A DNA stretch of 64,000 nt from VAXT01 sp963774625 (lineage in GTDB: Bacteria; Actinomycetota; Thermoleophilia; Gaiellales; Gaiellaceae), in contig CAVZFQ010000014.1 in NCBI GenBank assembly GCA_963774625.1, positions 62,001 through 126,000 on the forward strand. Reading direction: 5' to 3'. Shown here one piece after another: positions 50,332-62,619 of this stretch (the stretch's first letter is position 1; each line of letters begins with the position of its first letter). The notes below the pieces were generated by a model. The model ran no database searches. It was given only the letters and a program-made list of their open reading frames with translations, and was not told the DNA's origin. A program made the translations under genes and the position numbers.

Positions 50332-51639
50332 CCGGCGAGCGAACCAGGCGACGTCGCTCGGCCGCGGCACGAGGTCGGACGCTCGCGCTCCCAGCGTGCG
50401 GATGAAGATCGTCGCGACGACGAGGCCCGCTGCCGTGTGCGCCAGGGCGGCCGCCACCGCAGCGCCCGTGCCGCCGAACGGTGGAATCAGCACGACGTCG
50501 AGCACGACGCTGCACACGAATCCGGCGCCGATGGCCATGCTCTGCAGGCCGGGGTTCCCGCGCGCGACGAGCGCGCTACCGAGGAGCTTGATCGTCGTGA
50601 CCCCGATCGAGGCCACGACGAGGATACGAAGCATGCCGACCGAGTCTTGGAACTCGTCACCGAAGATGACCGTGCAGAGGATCGGCGCCGCCGCGAACAT
50701 GACGACACCGAAGAGCGCAGTAATGAGGATCACGGCGCGGAAGACGCGCGCGGCCAGTCGCGCCGCCTCGTCCCGTGCGGCCCGAACCAGATCCGGCCTC
50801 TGGACGTAGGACAGCGCCGTCGGCAAGTACCAGAGGGCTTCGGCCCAGGCGACGGCGACGCTGTAGACCCCGAGCTCGCGCGAGCCAGCGATTGCGCCCA
50901 GCAGCCACTGGTCGAGGCGGTAGTTGCCGAGCAACATGATCCGGCCCGGGTGGGCCCGGGCTCCGAAGGCCAGCGCGCGTTTGGCGAGCGCCAGATCGGG
51001 TCGTCCGAAGCCCGCCAGCCTGCGCTGCACGTACCAGGCAAGCAGCACGGTCTCGAGTGTCTGCCCGGCGAGCCACCAGCCGACCGCGGTCCCGACAGTG
51101 AGGATCCCGAAGGCGTAGAAGAGCCCGTTCCCGACGACGTTCAGCGCCGGTGCGAGCAGATAGGCGGTATTCGTGACCGCGAAGCCGTAGTCGGCCTGCA
51201 CGAGGAAGCGGAGGAAGATCTGGAGCAGGATCGCCGGGATGAAGGCGAACGCCACCCAGCGGAGGGTCGGGTCCGACTCGCCGGCGACGGCGGGAACGAG
51301 GGCGATGAGGCCGGCCAGCACGGCGATCGCCACGCCGCCGAGGACGAGCGAGAGCAGGACCGAGTTCGAAGCCAGCGCGCGCCGTACCCGTGGCTCCGAC
51401 GCTGCGAGGTTGGCATTCGCCTCCTGGAGGCCGAACGTCGCGAGGTTGGCCGTCAGGAACGTGATCGCCGTCAGAAAGGCGACGTTGCCGCGGCCCTCGG
51501 CGCCGAGCGCGCGGGCCACGATCAACACGCTGAGGAGCGACAGAAACGCCGCCGAGACCTGTGTGCCGTACGTCAGCACGGCCGAGCGGGCAAAGGGCGG
51601 CGGAGTTGTGCCGGCTTCGTTGTTCGGCCGTTTCGACAC
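50266..51639 (-). CDS. polysaccharide flippase (Wzx/MVF-like)
   Basis: A 457-residue integral membrane protein with about 12-14 helices (TYGTQVSAAFLSLLSVLIVA, VLLSLVLGGVAIAVLAGLIA, AIGAGFVCSVVLDVVLIPPF). It is of the polysaccharide transport/MATE-like superfamily that flips lipid-linked glycan units across the membrane. Signature-like loops RALGAEGRGNVAFLTAI and VVLDVVLIPPFGGTGAAVA fit. GTG start at 51639; TAGGGT 10 bases upstream and no Shine-Dalgarno suggest a leaderless mRNA. It is divergent from the O-antigen-ligase-like gene (24 bases apart). Confidence 0.88.
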   Translation of the reverse strand: MSKRPNNEAGTTPPPFARSAVLTYGTQVSAAFLSLLSVLIVARALGAEGRGNVAFLTAITFLTANLATFGLQEANANLAASEPRVRRALASNSVLLSLVLGGVAIAVLAGLIALVPAVAGESDPTLRWVAFAFIPAILLQIFLRFLVQADYGFAVTNTAYLLAPALNVVGNGLFYAFGILTVGTAVGWWLAGQTLETVLLAWYVQRRLAGFGRPDLALAKRALAFGARAHPGRIMLLGNYRLDQWLLGAIAGSRELGVYSVAVAWAEALWYLPTALSYVQRPDLVRAARDEAARLAARVFRAVILITALFGVVMFAAAPILCTVIFGDEFQDSVGMLRILVVASIGVTTIKLLGSALVARGNPGLQSMAIGAGFVCSVVLDVVLIPPFGGTGAAVAAALAHTAAGLVVATIFIRTLGARASDLVPRPSDVAWFARRLRKRFGSGGSAAAPPPEPDTG

Positions 51640-51662
51640 TATTCTTAGAACCCTAGGCGGCG

Positions 51663-51828
51663 ATGACCTTTCCGGGAACTCACGACGCGGCGTACCGGCC
51701 GCACATGGACCTGTCTGCCCTTGGGTGGATCGGCCTGGCGGCGGTCCTCGCGTTCGTCGAGGCGTTCGCAGCACTGATCGATTGGCAGCTCGGGCTCGCG
51801 GTCGCCCTGGCGGTGATCTTCGCCGGTG
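51663..51828 (+). other. N-terminal part of the polymerase, other frame
   Basis: An ATG-started frame encodes an apolar segment (DLSALGWIGLAAVLAFVEAF then GLAVALAVIFA) that would be the first membrane helices of the O-antigen-ligase-like protein. It is out of frame with the main body from 51826. Dropping one G at 51825/51826 joins them into 492 residues. It is either a frameshift, or the main gene simply starts at GTG 51826. Confidence 0.5.
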
Positions 51829-53142
51829 ATCGTCCTGACTCGGCCCGTTTTGCTCCTCCCGCTGGCCGTGGTGACCGTCTTCATCGAGTCCCTGGTGTTC
51901 GCCGGGCTGCCGGTCACGCGCCTGCTGGCGCCGGCGGCACTGATCATGGTGCTCGTCGAGCTGCTGCGGGGCGGCGCTCGCATCCGGCCGGGCGCTCCGC
52001 TCGTGGCCGCCAGCCTCTACGTGGCGTGGGCCGTGGCGAGCGGCGCCTGGACGATGAGCGCGCCAGGCACCCAGTACCTGCTCCAGTCCCTCGGCATCTC
52101 CCTCGTCTACTTCCTCGCCAGCGCTTCCCTTCCGCGCTCCGAGGATGACCTACGACTTTTTCTCTACGTCGTCGCCTTCGGCGCGGGTCTCATGGGCACC
52201 CTCTCTGTCCTAGCGTTCGCCGGGATGCCGTCACCCCCCGGCATCGATCTGCTCCAGGCCGGGCGCTCGCAAGGAGGTGTCGGCGACCCTGACTTCTTCG
52301 CTGCGATTCAGCTCGTCGTCGTCCCGCTCGTCCTCGTGCTGGCGAGCGAGACCACGAAGAAGCCGCTCCGGGTCGCTCTCTATCTGAGCCTGCTGCCGAT
52401 CCTCGCCTCGATCTTCACATCGCTGTCCCGCGGAGCGTTCATCGGCGTCGTCGTCCTGGGCACGCTCTTCCTCGTCTCGCGCCCGGAGCGTCTCTTCCGC
52501 TCGCGGCAGGAGAAGGCCCTCGCCCTCGTAGTCGTCGCGCTCGGCATGATCGGCTTCTTCTCGCGGCCGTTCCTCCGCGACCAGGTGGTGACGCGTGCGC
52601 AGTCGATCTACGCGCCACAGACTCAGGAGGACAAGACGGGCTCCGGGCGCACGAACATCTGGAAGGCGGCGGCGAGGACGGCGACCGAGCATCCGGTCCT
52701 CGGGGTCGGGTACGGAAGCTTCAGGTACATCTCCGAAGAGCTGATCCTGCAGACGCCGGGCGTCGACCTCGAGGTCTACGGGGACCGCAGCGAGGGGGAC
52801 AACTACGCGGCGCACCAGACCTATCTGGGCACCGCCGCGGAGCTGGGCTTCACGGGCCTCTTCCTCTACCTCGGGATCCTGGTCACGACCGGGTTGGCGC
52901 TGAGACGCACGGTCAAGCGCGCGGCACTCCTGGGGTCGCCGTTCGTGGGCCGTGTCGCCCACGCCCTGCTCCTGGGCCTGATGACTTGGGCAGTCACCGC
53001 TTTCTTCCTCAGCACGGAGACGGCGAGGATGTTCTGGGTCATCGTCGGCCTCAGCCTCGCCTTACCGAGGCTGCTTCCGGAGCCCTGGGGAGGGGCTGCG
53101 AAGGACGACTACCCCGAGCGCTCGAACGCGCCGACGTCGTAG
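51826..53142 (+). CDS. O-antigen ligase/polymerase (Wzy/WaaL-like)
   Basis: A 438-residue (as read) membrane protein with about ten helices. The hallmark periplasmic loop and Wzy_C-type segment are present: SGRTNIWKAAARTATEHPVL with GVGYGSFRYISEEL, and later NYAAHQTYLGTAAELGFTG with its conserved His. It polymerises or ligates lipid-linked glycan. An upstream segment in another frame (51663-51828) looks like its missing first helices, so the real gene may start there. The end overlaps the convergent beta-helix gene by 34 bases. Confidence 0.85.
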   Translation: MIVLTRPVLLLPLAVVTVFIESLVFAGLPVTRLLAPAALIMVLVELLRGGARIRPGAPLVAASLYVAWAVASGAWTMSAPGTQYLLQSLGISLVYFLASASLPRSEDDLRLFLYVVAFGAGLMGTLSVLAFAGMPSPPGIDLLQAGRSQGGVGDPDFFAAIQLVVVPLVLVLASETTKKPLRVALYLSLLPILASIFTSLSRGAFIGVVVLGTLFLVSRPERLFRSRQEKALALVVVALGMIGFFSRPFLRDQVVTRAQSIYAPQTQEDKTGSGRTNIWKAAARTATEHPVLGVGYGSFRYISEELILQTPGVDLEVYGDRSEGDNYAAHQTYLGTAAELGFTGLFLYLGILVTTGLALRRTVKRAALLGSPFVGRVAHALLLGLMTWAVTAFFLSTETARMFWVIVGLSLALPRLLPEPWGGAAKDDYPERSNAPTS

Positions 53143-54272
53143 CCGCGCCCGGTTGGGCGTTTCCGGCCGGCGATGTCCGTACGCGGAGCGGAGTCGGCCC
53201 GCGCGCGGTCGACCGCAGGGCTTCCGCTCGCGAGCCTGAAATCACGGCGGGAGCGCGAAACGAACTTCGGGTCGGAGCTGATGTTGCTGCCCAGCCGCAA
53301 GGTCGAGCACCCGCGCTGCACCGCCCCGTCGCCGTTGCCGAAGATCACGTTGGCATCGATCGCGACCGGCCCGGTCGGGCAGTCGCTGTCGGTCTGGACC
53401 CCGTACTGGTCGTTGAAGGCGAGGATGTTGTTGCGGATCGTGATGTTGTCGACGCCGCCGGAGCCGCCGACGACGATCCCGCTGTGCGCCGAGCCGGTCA
53501 CCGTGTTGTTGACGATGAGCGAGCGGCTGTTCTGGTCGTACACCTGGATCCCGAACCCGAAGGGATGGCTGAAGATCAGGTTGTTCGCCGCGACGTGGCT
53601 ACGGCCCTGGAAGTAGAGCCCGTGGCTCTGGTGCTGGCCCGAGACGTGACCCAGGCCGTTGTCGTGGATCCGGTTGCCGAGGATCTGGAGGTGGTGGGTC
53701 TGCTCCTCCGAGAAGACGCCCTGGTCCTGCGAGTAGCGGATCTCGTTGCCCGAGAGCTCGATGTGATGGGCGTCGTCCTGGAAGTACACGTTCGTCGAGG
53801 ACGTGCCCCGGGCGCGCTCCAGGACGAAGCCCCGGATCCGGTAGTAGCCCGTGTCGATCTCGAGCGCTCCGTCCGCGTGTGAGATCACCGGCCGCTCCCG
53901 CGGGTAGGCGGCGATCGTGATCGGCTTCGCAGCCGTCCCGGGCCTCGTCACCTGGACGTTCTCCCGATAGATGCCCTTACGGACCAGCGCCCGCTGCCCG
54001 GGCCGTAGTGTGCTCGCGGCTCTCTGGATCGTCCGCCAGGGTCGTGCCAGCGTTCCGGGGTTCGAATCGCGCCCTCGGGCAGACACGTAGTACGCCCGTC
54101 CGCGGGAGAGCGGGAGCGGCTGCGGCAGACCCGATGCGGCGGCTTTTCCCGAAACCGCGGCCGGCTGATCCGACTCATTCGACCGCGCCTGCTTGTGCGC
54201 GCACGCCGCTCCCGGCACGAGCATCGTGACGGCGACGGCGCCGATGAAAATGCTCTTTCTTGGCCCGGCCAT
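53109..54272 (-). CDS. secreted right-handed beta-helix protein
   Basis: A 387-residue exported protein. Signal peptide KSIFIGAVAVTMLVPGAAC; the Cys (not preceded by a good lipobox) may or may not be lipidated. DUF1565-like start YYVSARGRDSNPGTLARPWR, then about nine parallel beta-helix turns, e.g. HHIELSGNEIRYSQDQGVF, SLIVNNTVTGSAHSGIVVGG and ITIRNNILAFNDQYGV. Such folds act as polysaccharide lyases, epimerases or binding proteins. It is a paralogue of the gene at 62616-64000. No catalytic site can be pinned down by eye. Lies between the polymerase and the large LamG gene. Confidence 0.85.
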   Translation of the reverse strand: MAGPRKSIFIGAVAVTMLVPGAACAHKQARSNESDQPAAVSGKAAASGLPQPLPLSRGRAYYVSARGRDSNPGTLARPWRTIQRAASTLRPGQRALVRKGIYRENVQVTRPGTAAKPITIAAYPRERPVISHADGALEIDTGYYRIRGFVLERARGTSSTNVYFQDDAHHIELSGNEIRYSQDQGVFSEEQTHHLQILGNRIHDNGLGHVSGQHQSHGLYFQGRSHVAANNLIFSHPFGFGIQVYDQNSRSLIVNNTVTGSAHSGIVVGGSGGVDNITIRNNILAFNDQYGVQTDSDCPTGPVAIDANVIFGNGDGAVQRGCSTLRLGSNISSDPKFVSRSRRDFRLASGSPAVDRARADSAPRTDIAGRKRPTGRGYDVGAFERSG

Positions 54273-54502
54273 GGCGGCGAAGGATAGCGGCGCGAGTCGT
54301 AGCCCAAAACTCGCTGAGAACCGTTTGTCGCACTAGGTATCGATGGTCAGAAAAGTAGGCCGTCCGACCTATTGAACAATGGCCAATTCGCTGCAAGTAA
54401 TACGTAGGGCGTAGGCGAACTAAGCACGGGAGAGGTTGGGGCTCTGCGGCACGTAGCGGCATTACTAGTCTGGTCGGGGCTGCCCGACCGGGTGCAGGAA
54501 GC
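54273..54502. promoter_or_regulatory. AT-rich divergent intergenic region
   Basis: 230 bases between the beta-helix gene and the LamG surface-protein gene. The middle is AT-richer, with TTGAAC near 54373 followed at 18 bases by AGTAAT on the plus strand. The likely start regions of both genes lie here. No clear operator was seen beyond the short ATTG...CAAT symmetry near 54372-54390. Confidence 0.35.
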
Positions 54503-57481
<2,979 letters not shown>

Positions 57482-59376
57482 CGGTCGAACCAGAGCGAGA
57501 AAGTCAGCAAGGCCCAGATTTTCCGGCTGTTGTCGGCGCGCCGTTCGGCGTGGCTCTCGAGCAGCTGGGTGACGACCTCGGGACGGAAGAAACCCTGCCG
57601 TCGAACGTTCTCCGGCGACAGGACGTCCCTCATCAACGGCTGCAGGTCCTTGCGCAGCCAGGTGCCGATCGGGGGCACGAAGCCCTTCTTCTTGCCTTCG
57701 AGAATCTCTCGTGGGAGGAGGGGAGCGACGGCCTTCCGGAGGAGTCGCTTTTTGGCGAGCCCTCGCACCTTCAGCTTGCTCGGGAGTGCCAGCGCGAGCT
57801 CGGCGACGACCGGGTCGAGGATCGGCACGCGCGCCTCGAGCGAGTGCGCCATGCTCGCTCGGTCCGTCTTGACGAGCATGTCGTCGACCATGAACAGGCC
57901 GAGGTCGAGGCCCATCAGGCGCGAGAGCTCGTCCGAGCCCTCCGTCTCCGCGTAGTGACCGCGCAGGATCTCCAGCGGATCGGCGAGCGCTCGCCGATCC
58001 GGGTGCACGAGCGCGCCGCGCTCCTCGGGGGTGAAGACGGACTTCCAGGAGTAGTGGCGCTCGAGCGGGGACATGCGCGCTGCCCGAACGAAGCGCTTCG
58101 CGCGCCAGTCGAGGCTGCTCGCCTTGTCGGTCGACGTCGGAAGTCGCTCGACGAGAGGCCGTAGAGCCCAGGCTGCCGGCGCGAGCCGGCGCGCCAGCGC
58201 ATGGCCGGCGTAGTAGTTGTAGCCCCCGAAGAGCTCGTCTCCGCCCTCTCCCGAGAGCGCCACCTTGACGTGCCGGCGGGCCAGCTCCGAGACGAGGTAG
58301 GTCGGGATCGCCGACGAGTCGGCGAACGGCTCGTCGAAGGCCTGGGCGAGGGCCGGCATCAGCTCGGCGGCGTCGGGGCTGACGAGGAGCTCATGGTGGT
58401 CGGTTCCGAAGCGCTCGGCGACGATCCGCGCCATTGCTCGCTCGTCGAACTCGCGCTCGTCGAAGCCGATCGTGAACGTGCTCACCTGCCCCGCCGCCTC
58501 CGAGGCGAGCGCGGCCAGCATGCACGAGTCGATCCCGCCCGAGAGGAGGACGCCAACGGGCACGTCGGCGATGAGATGGGCGCGAACCGAGTCACGGAGC
58601 CGCTCGCGCAGCTCCTCGGCCAGCTCCTCCTCGCCCTCGGTGCGGATCTCGCTTTTCGGCGCGGGTCGGGGTCGTGCGTAGCGCTCGATGGAGATGTCCG
58701 AGCCCTGGTCGGCCTGCCAGACGAGGACGCTTCCGGGCGGGAGCTTGCGCACGTCGCGGAAGATCGACAGCGGTGCCGGCACGAAGCTGAAGGCAAGAAA
58801 CGCTTCGAGCGCGTCCTGGTCGAGCTCGCGGGAGAACCCCGGCTGGCGAACCAGCGCCTTCAGCTCGGACGCGAAGGACAGCGAATCTCCGGTGAGCCTG
58901 TAGTACAGCGGCTTGATGCCGAAGCGGTCCCGCGCCAGGACCAGGCGTTTCCGCCTGCCGTCCCACACTGCGATCGCGAACATCCCTCGGAGGCGCTCGG
59001 CGAAACCCGGCCCGTGCTCCTCGTAGAGGTGGGCGAGGACTTCGGTGTCGCCCTGCGTGCGGAAGGAATGGCCCTTGCCGGCCAGCTCGGAACGCAGCTC
59101 GCGGTAGTTGTAGATCTCGCCGTTCTGCACGACCGTGACCGAGCCGTCCTCGTTCGACAGCGGCTGGTCACCCGTCTCCAGGTCGATGATCGCCAGGCGC
59201 CGCGCGGCGAGCCCGGTGCCGTTCTCGACGAACATGCCTTCACTGTCCGGCCCGCGGTGGATGAGCGCAGCGCTCATCTCCTCGAGCACGCCGCGGTCGA
59301 CGGCGTCGCCGTTCAGTGAGACCAGGCCGCAGATTCCACACATAGCTCAGAGTTTAGGGACGTTCTCAGGCATTTC

Positions 59377-60567
59377 TCAGGCATTTCTAAGGAAAGCGGC
59401 GACCCGCGCCGCCTCGCTCTCGAGCGTGCGTTCCCGGGCCAAGGCCAGGCCGTGCTCGACGAGCTGCGAGCGCAGCCGGTCGTCGTCCACGAGCTGGAAG
59501 AGCGCGGTCGTGAGCGCCGCCCGATCGTCGGGTGGCACGAGCAGGCCTGCAGCGCCGTCGTCGAGCGCCGCACGGACACCGCCCACGTCGGTGGCGATGA
59601 TCGGAGTGCCGGAGGAAAGCGCCTCGACGAGGACGTGCGGGACGCCCTCGGTCAGCGAGACGTGCAGAAACACGTGGGCGCGCCGGTATTCGTCGAGTAG
59701 CTCCGGCCCGAACGGGACGTAGCCCAGCAACTCGACCCGGTCGCCGATCCCGAGCTCGTCGGCCTGGCGGCGGACCTCGTCGGCGAGCGGGCCGACCCCG
59801 GCCCACCGGAGGCGGAACTTGCCCGGCCGGGCGCGGTCAACGTCGGCGAGCGCTGCAACCAGGAGGAGCGGGTTCTTCTCGGCATCGATTCGCCCCACGG
59901 TGAGGAGATCGAGCACGCCGGTCCAGTCTCGCTCCGGAGGCTCGCTGACGACGTCTGCCTCGCGTACGAGCGAGGGCATCATCGCCAGCACGCGCCCTTT
60001 CTTGCTCGCGTAGCGCTCGGCGTTCGCCGTGCCCACCACCGTCGCGGGGATTCGCCGGGCGAGCAGTCGATGCATGCCGTCCATGGCCCGGACCGCCGCC
60101 AGCACGGGCTTCCAGCGAGGACTCGGTAGGCGGGCGCGAAAGTACTCCGGGGTGTCCTGCCGGACGCCGAACACCACTCGCCGGCCTCTGAGCCTGGCCA
60201 AGAGAATGATCATCAGCTCGAAGGGATGGGGCCCGAACACCCACACGACGTCCACGCCGGCCAGGCCCCGCCAGAACGAAGAGCCCGTCCGGACGGCCGC
60301 CCCCGCGACGGCGTGGAGCCGGCGCAGGCTTCCGTAGTCGGGCAGCTGGACGACAACCGTCCGGCCGGGGAGGCACGCCAGCTCATCGCCTCCGTCAGTC
60401 CCCACGACGCGCGCGAAGACCACGAACGAGTCGAAGCCCTCCGCCACCTCGCTCACGAAGCGGAAAAACGGCGCGTCGGCAGGGTCCGGAGCTACCTGAG
60501 CCCCGACCATGCGGAACGGCCCGTCCTGGTAGACGCCGAGCCGCGCCGACATCAGATTTCGCCCCAT
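59377..60567 (-). CDS. glycosyltransferase family 4
   Basis: A 396-residue GT-B enzyme. The N-terminal half has GVYQDGPFRMVGAQVAPDPA and VVWVFGPHPFELMIILLARL; the C-terminal nucleotide-sugar domain has LLTVGRIDAEKNPLLLVAAL, VELLGYVPFGPELLDEYRRA and the E-x7-E signature in EGVPHVLVEALSSGTPIIAT. It transfers a sugar to a lipid-linked acceptor in the cytosol. Start ATG 60567 (TAAAGT about 10 bases upstream suggests a leaderless mRNA); ATG 60552 is the alternative. Operon with asnB. Divergent from the Wzz-like gene. Confidence 0.88.
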   Translation of the reverse strand: MGRNLMSARLGVYQDGPFRMVGAQVAPDPADAPFFRFVSEVAEGFDSFVVFARVVGTDGGDELACLPGRTVVVQLPDYGSLRRLHAVAGAAVRTGSSFWRGLAGVDVVWVFGPHPFELMIILLARLRGRRVVFGVRQDTPEYFRARLPSPRWKPVLAAVRAMDGMHRLLARRIPATVVGTANAERYASKKGRVLAMMPSLVREADVVSEPPERDWTGVLDLLTVGRIDAEKNPLLLVAALADVDRARPGKFRLRWAGVGPLADEVRRQADELGIGDRVELLGYVPFGPELLDEYRRAHVFLHVSLTEGVPHVLVEALSSGTPIIATDVGGVRAALDDGAAGLLVPPDDRAALTTALFQLVDDDRLRSQLVEHGLALARERTLESEAARVAAFLRNA

Positions 60568-60597
60568 TTGTGCAACTTTAGAGATGGTCCCTAGAAT
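60568..60597 (+). promoter_or_regulatory. sigma-70-like promoter of Wzz-like gene
   Basis: TTGTGC (60568-60573), 18 bases, TAGAAT (60592-60597), 34 bases before the GTG start at 60632, which has a GGAG ribosome binding site. The same 64-base region must hold the divergent promoter of the glycosyltransferase gene. Confidence 0.45.
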
Positions 60598-60631
60598 GAG
60601 TACTCGGGGTCGGACTTCCTAACGGAGCAAC

Positions 60632-62011
60632 GTGCAACAACCTGAATCTCCACTGCGGCAATACCTGCAAACTCTGAAGCGCCAGGCGTGGCTCGTAGTC
60701 CTGGTCCCAGCGCTGACGGTTGCAGTCGCGGTGGCGCTTCTCCAGACGAGGGCGCCCGTCTACCGGGCTTCGATGACGATGGTCGTGGGTCAGCCCCACG
60801 GGGTGCTGCCGCCCGAGCTCGGAAGTCGCTCGGTCACGCGCACGATGACCAGCCTCCTGGAGAACGACCTCGTCGTGCGCAGCGTGATCGACCAACTCGG
60901 TCTCGACGTCTCGACCGAGAAGTTCAAAGAAGACCTCAAGGTGACCGTGCTGCCCGACACCTCCGTCATGGACATCAGCTACGAATCGACTGATCGGCGA
61001 CAAGCGCTGCAGGTCGTCGCCCAGCTGGAGCGGATCTTTACCCGCGAGCTGGACGAGACACTCGGCGTGGGCAAGGGCTCGGCGTCCGGGGACCGGTCCT
61101 TCGAATTGGTCGTCCGGGTCTTCGATCCGCCACATCTCGATCCAGAACCGGTGGCGAAGGGAAGCACGGGCATCATCTTTGCCGCCATCGGCGGCCTCGC
61201 ACTCGGGCTGCTCCTCGGGGTCGCTCGCGAGGCGCTCGACTCGCGCATCCGCGGCCGGAAGGACGCGGAGCGGTGGTTCGGCGCGCCTGTCGTCGGCTCG
61301 CTTCCCGTGGGCATGGATCGCAAGCCCCCGCCGGGAGTCGGCTCATCCGCCGAGCCGCGTCGTGGTGACGAAGCCCGGGTGGCGTCCCTCGACCTCCTGC
61401 GCGCCAAGCTGCAGTTCTCGCGGGTAGGCGTGGAAGGGCCGACGATCCTGATCACGAGCGCCGGGGCCGACACGGGTCAGTCGAGTGTCACCGCCGCAAT
61501 CGGCACAGCGCTGGCACTGGGCGGAAAGCATGTGATCTGCGTCGATGCCGACCTGCGTGAGCCGCGACTGCATAGTTCTCTCGGGCTCGAGAACGACAGC
61601 CCCGGCCTCGCGGGAGTCCTTGGAGAAGGGATGGACGCGGAGGATCTCCTCATGAACGTCGTGGTCGTCGAGCCGGCCATGAACGGGGCGGGCCCGACAG
61701 AGGCGACCGGCCGCTTGGAAGTCCTGACCGCCGGCAAGCAACCGTCGGCGCGTGTCGGGATGCTCACGCCCGAGGTCCTCGGCGAGTTGATCGAGCGCCT
61801 GAACAAGCGGGCCGACTTCGTCGTCTTCGACTCGCCTCCACTGCTCGCGGCCGACGCCCTGCCGCTCGCGATCCGCTCGGACAACGTGCTCGTAGTCGCT
61901 CGCAGCGGGCGAACGACGCGCGACGAGGCCGAGTCGGTGGTCTCGACCCTCCAGGAGCTCGGAGTCGAGCGCATCGGCATCGTCCTGACCGACGCGCGCG
62001 CCGCCACGTAG
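60632..62011 (+). CDS. Wzz/BY-kinase-like protein, Walker A degenerate
   Basis: A 459-residue chain-length/tyrosine-kinase-like protein. Wzz domain between two membrane helices (QAWLVVLVPALTVAVAVALL and STGIIFAAIGGLALGLLLG), then a cytosolic CpsD/Wzc-like ATPase domain. Walker A' VICVDADLREPRLHSSLGL and Walker B FVVFDSPPLLAADALP are present, but Walker A reads SAGADTGQSSVTAAIG, with Gln where the family has the catalytic Lys (GKS). No C-terminal Tyr cluster is present. It likely sets glycan length, but kinase activity is doubtful. GTG start at 60632. The PAP2-like gene follows. Confidence 0.85.
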   Translation: MQQPESPLRQYLQTLKRQAWLVVLVPALTVAVAVALLQTRAPVYRASMTMVVGQPHGVLPPELGSRSVTRTMTSLLENDLVVRSVIDQLGLDVSTEKFKEDLKVTVLPDTSVMDISYESTDRRQALQVVAQLERIFTRELDETLGVGKGSASGDRSFELVVRVFDPPHLDPEPVAKGSTGIIFAAIGGLALGLLLGVAREALDSRIRGRKDAERWFGAPVVGSLPVGMDRKPPPGVGSSAEPRRGDEARVASLDLLRAKLQFSRVGVEGPTILITSAGADTGQSSVTAAIGTALALGGKHVICVDADLREPRLHSSLGLENDSPGLAGVLGEGMDAEDLLMNVVVVEPAMNGAGPTEATGRLEVLTAGKQPSARVGMLTPEVLGELIERLNKRADFVVFDSPPLLAADALPLAIRSDNVLVVARSGRTTRDEAESVVSTLQELGVERIGIVLTDARAAT

Positions 62012-62046
62012 GTCGTCCCCTGAGGGCTTCTCTGTTCGGCGCGGCG

Positions 62047-62619
62047 GTGTCGCTGCTCGTCTTCGTACTGCTCGCACTTGCGGTCTGGGACGGAGGAGGG
62101 GGGTTCCGGTGGGACGCTTCGGTCGCCCGGTTCGTCGCCGACATCGTCCCGGTGTCCGACGAGGAGGTTCACGTCGACCCGGCGATCACGGCGATTACGG
62201 TGGCCTCGATCGGTGTGACGGGCCTGGTCGTGGCGCTGCTGTTGCTGCGGGGACGCTTTCGAGCCGCCCTCTTTCCACTCGCTGTCGTCGGGGTCACGGG
62301 GCTGGTGGCCACGATCGTCAAAGCGGGCATCGAAAGGCCTTCCATCGAGGGCCCCGGCGAGTCCTCGTTCCCCAGCGGCACGGCCGCGTGGTCGATGGCC
62401 CTGGTCGCGTCGGCGATCCTCCTCGCTCCGCCGAGGCGTCGCCTCCTCCTCGGTCTCGTGGGCGCGGTGCTCTTGGTCGCTCTCAGCGGCGTGATCGTCT
62501 GGGAGGAGTGGCACTACCCCTCCGACGTGCTGGCGGGCTGGTGTCTAGCGCTCGGGTGCGCTCTCGGGCTCTGGGTCGTCTTCGGCCGACCGACGGTAGC
62601 GGGACGCGACCAGCTTTAG
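62047..62619 (+). CDS. PAP2-like membrane protein, catalytic motifs altered
   Basis: A roughly 190-residue membrane protein with about five helices of the PAP2/PgpB type (LLVFVLLALAVW, VASIGVTGLVVALLLL). Comparing motifs by eye: the first K...RP motif reads KAGIERPSI, the second reads FPSGTAAWS (Thr where the family has the catalytic His of PSGH), and the third keeps WHYPSDVLAGW but lacks the SR before it. Lipid-phosphatase activity is therefore doubtful. GTG start at 62047; an upstream in-frame CTG could add about nine residues. It lies in the operon with the Wzz-like gene. Confidence 0.72.
   Translation: MSLLVFVLLALAVWDGGGGFRWDASVARFVADIVPVSDEEVHVDPAITAITVASIGVTGLVVALLLLRGRFRAALFPLAVVGVTGLVATIVKAGIERPSIEGPGESSFPSGTAAWSMALVASAILLAPPRRRLLLGLVGAVLLVALSGVIVWEEWHYPSDVLAGWCLALGCALGLWVVFGRPTVAGRDQL

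Noticed and set aside
54055..54075. tRNA T-loop-like GGGGTTCGAATC (also near 63550)
   Set aside because: It encodes the conserved SNPGT motif of the beta-helix proteins and has no acceptor or anticodon arms around it.
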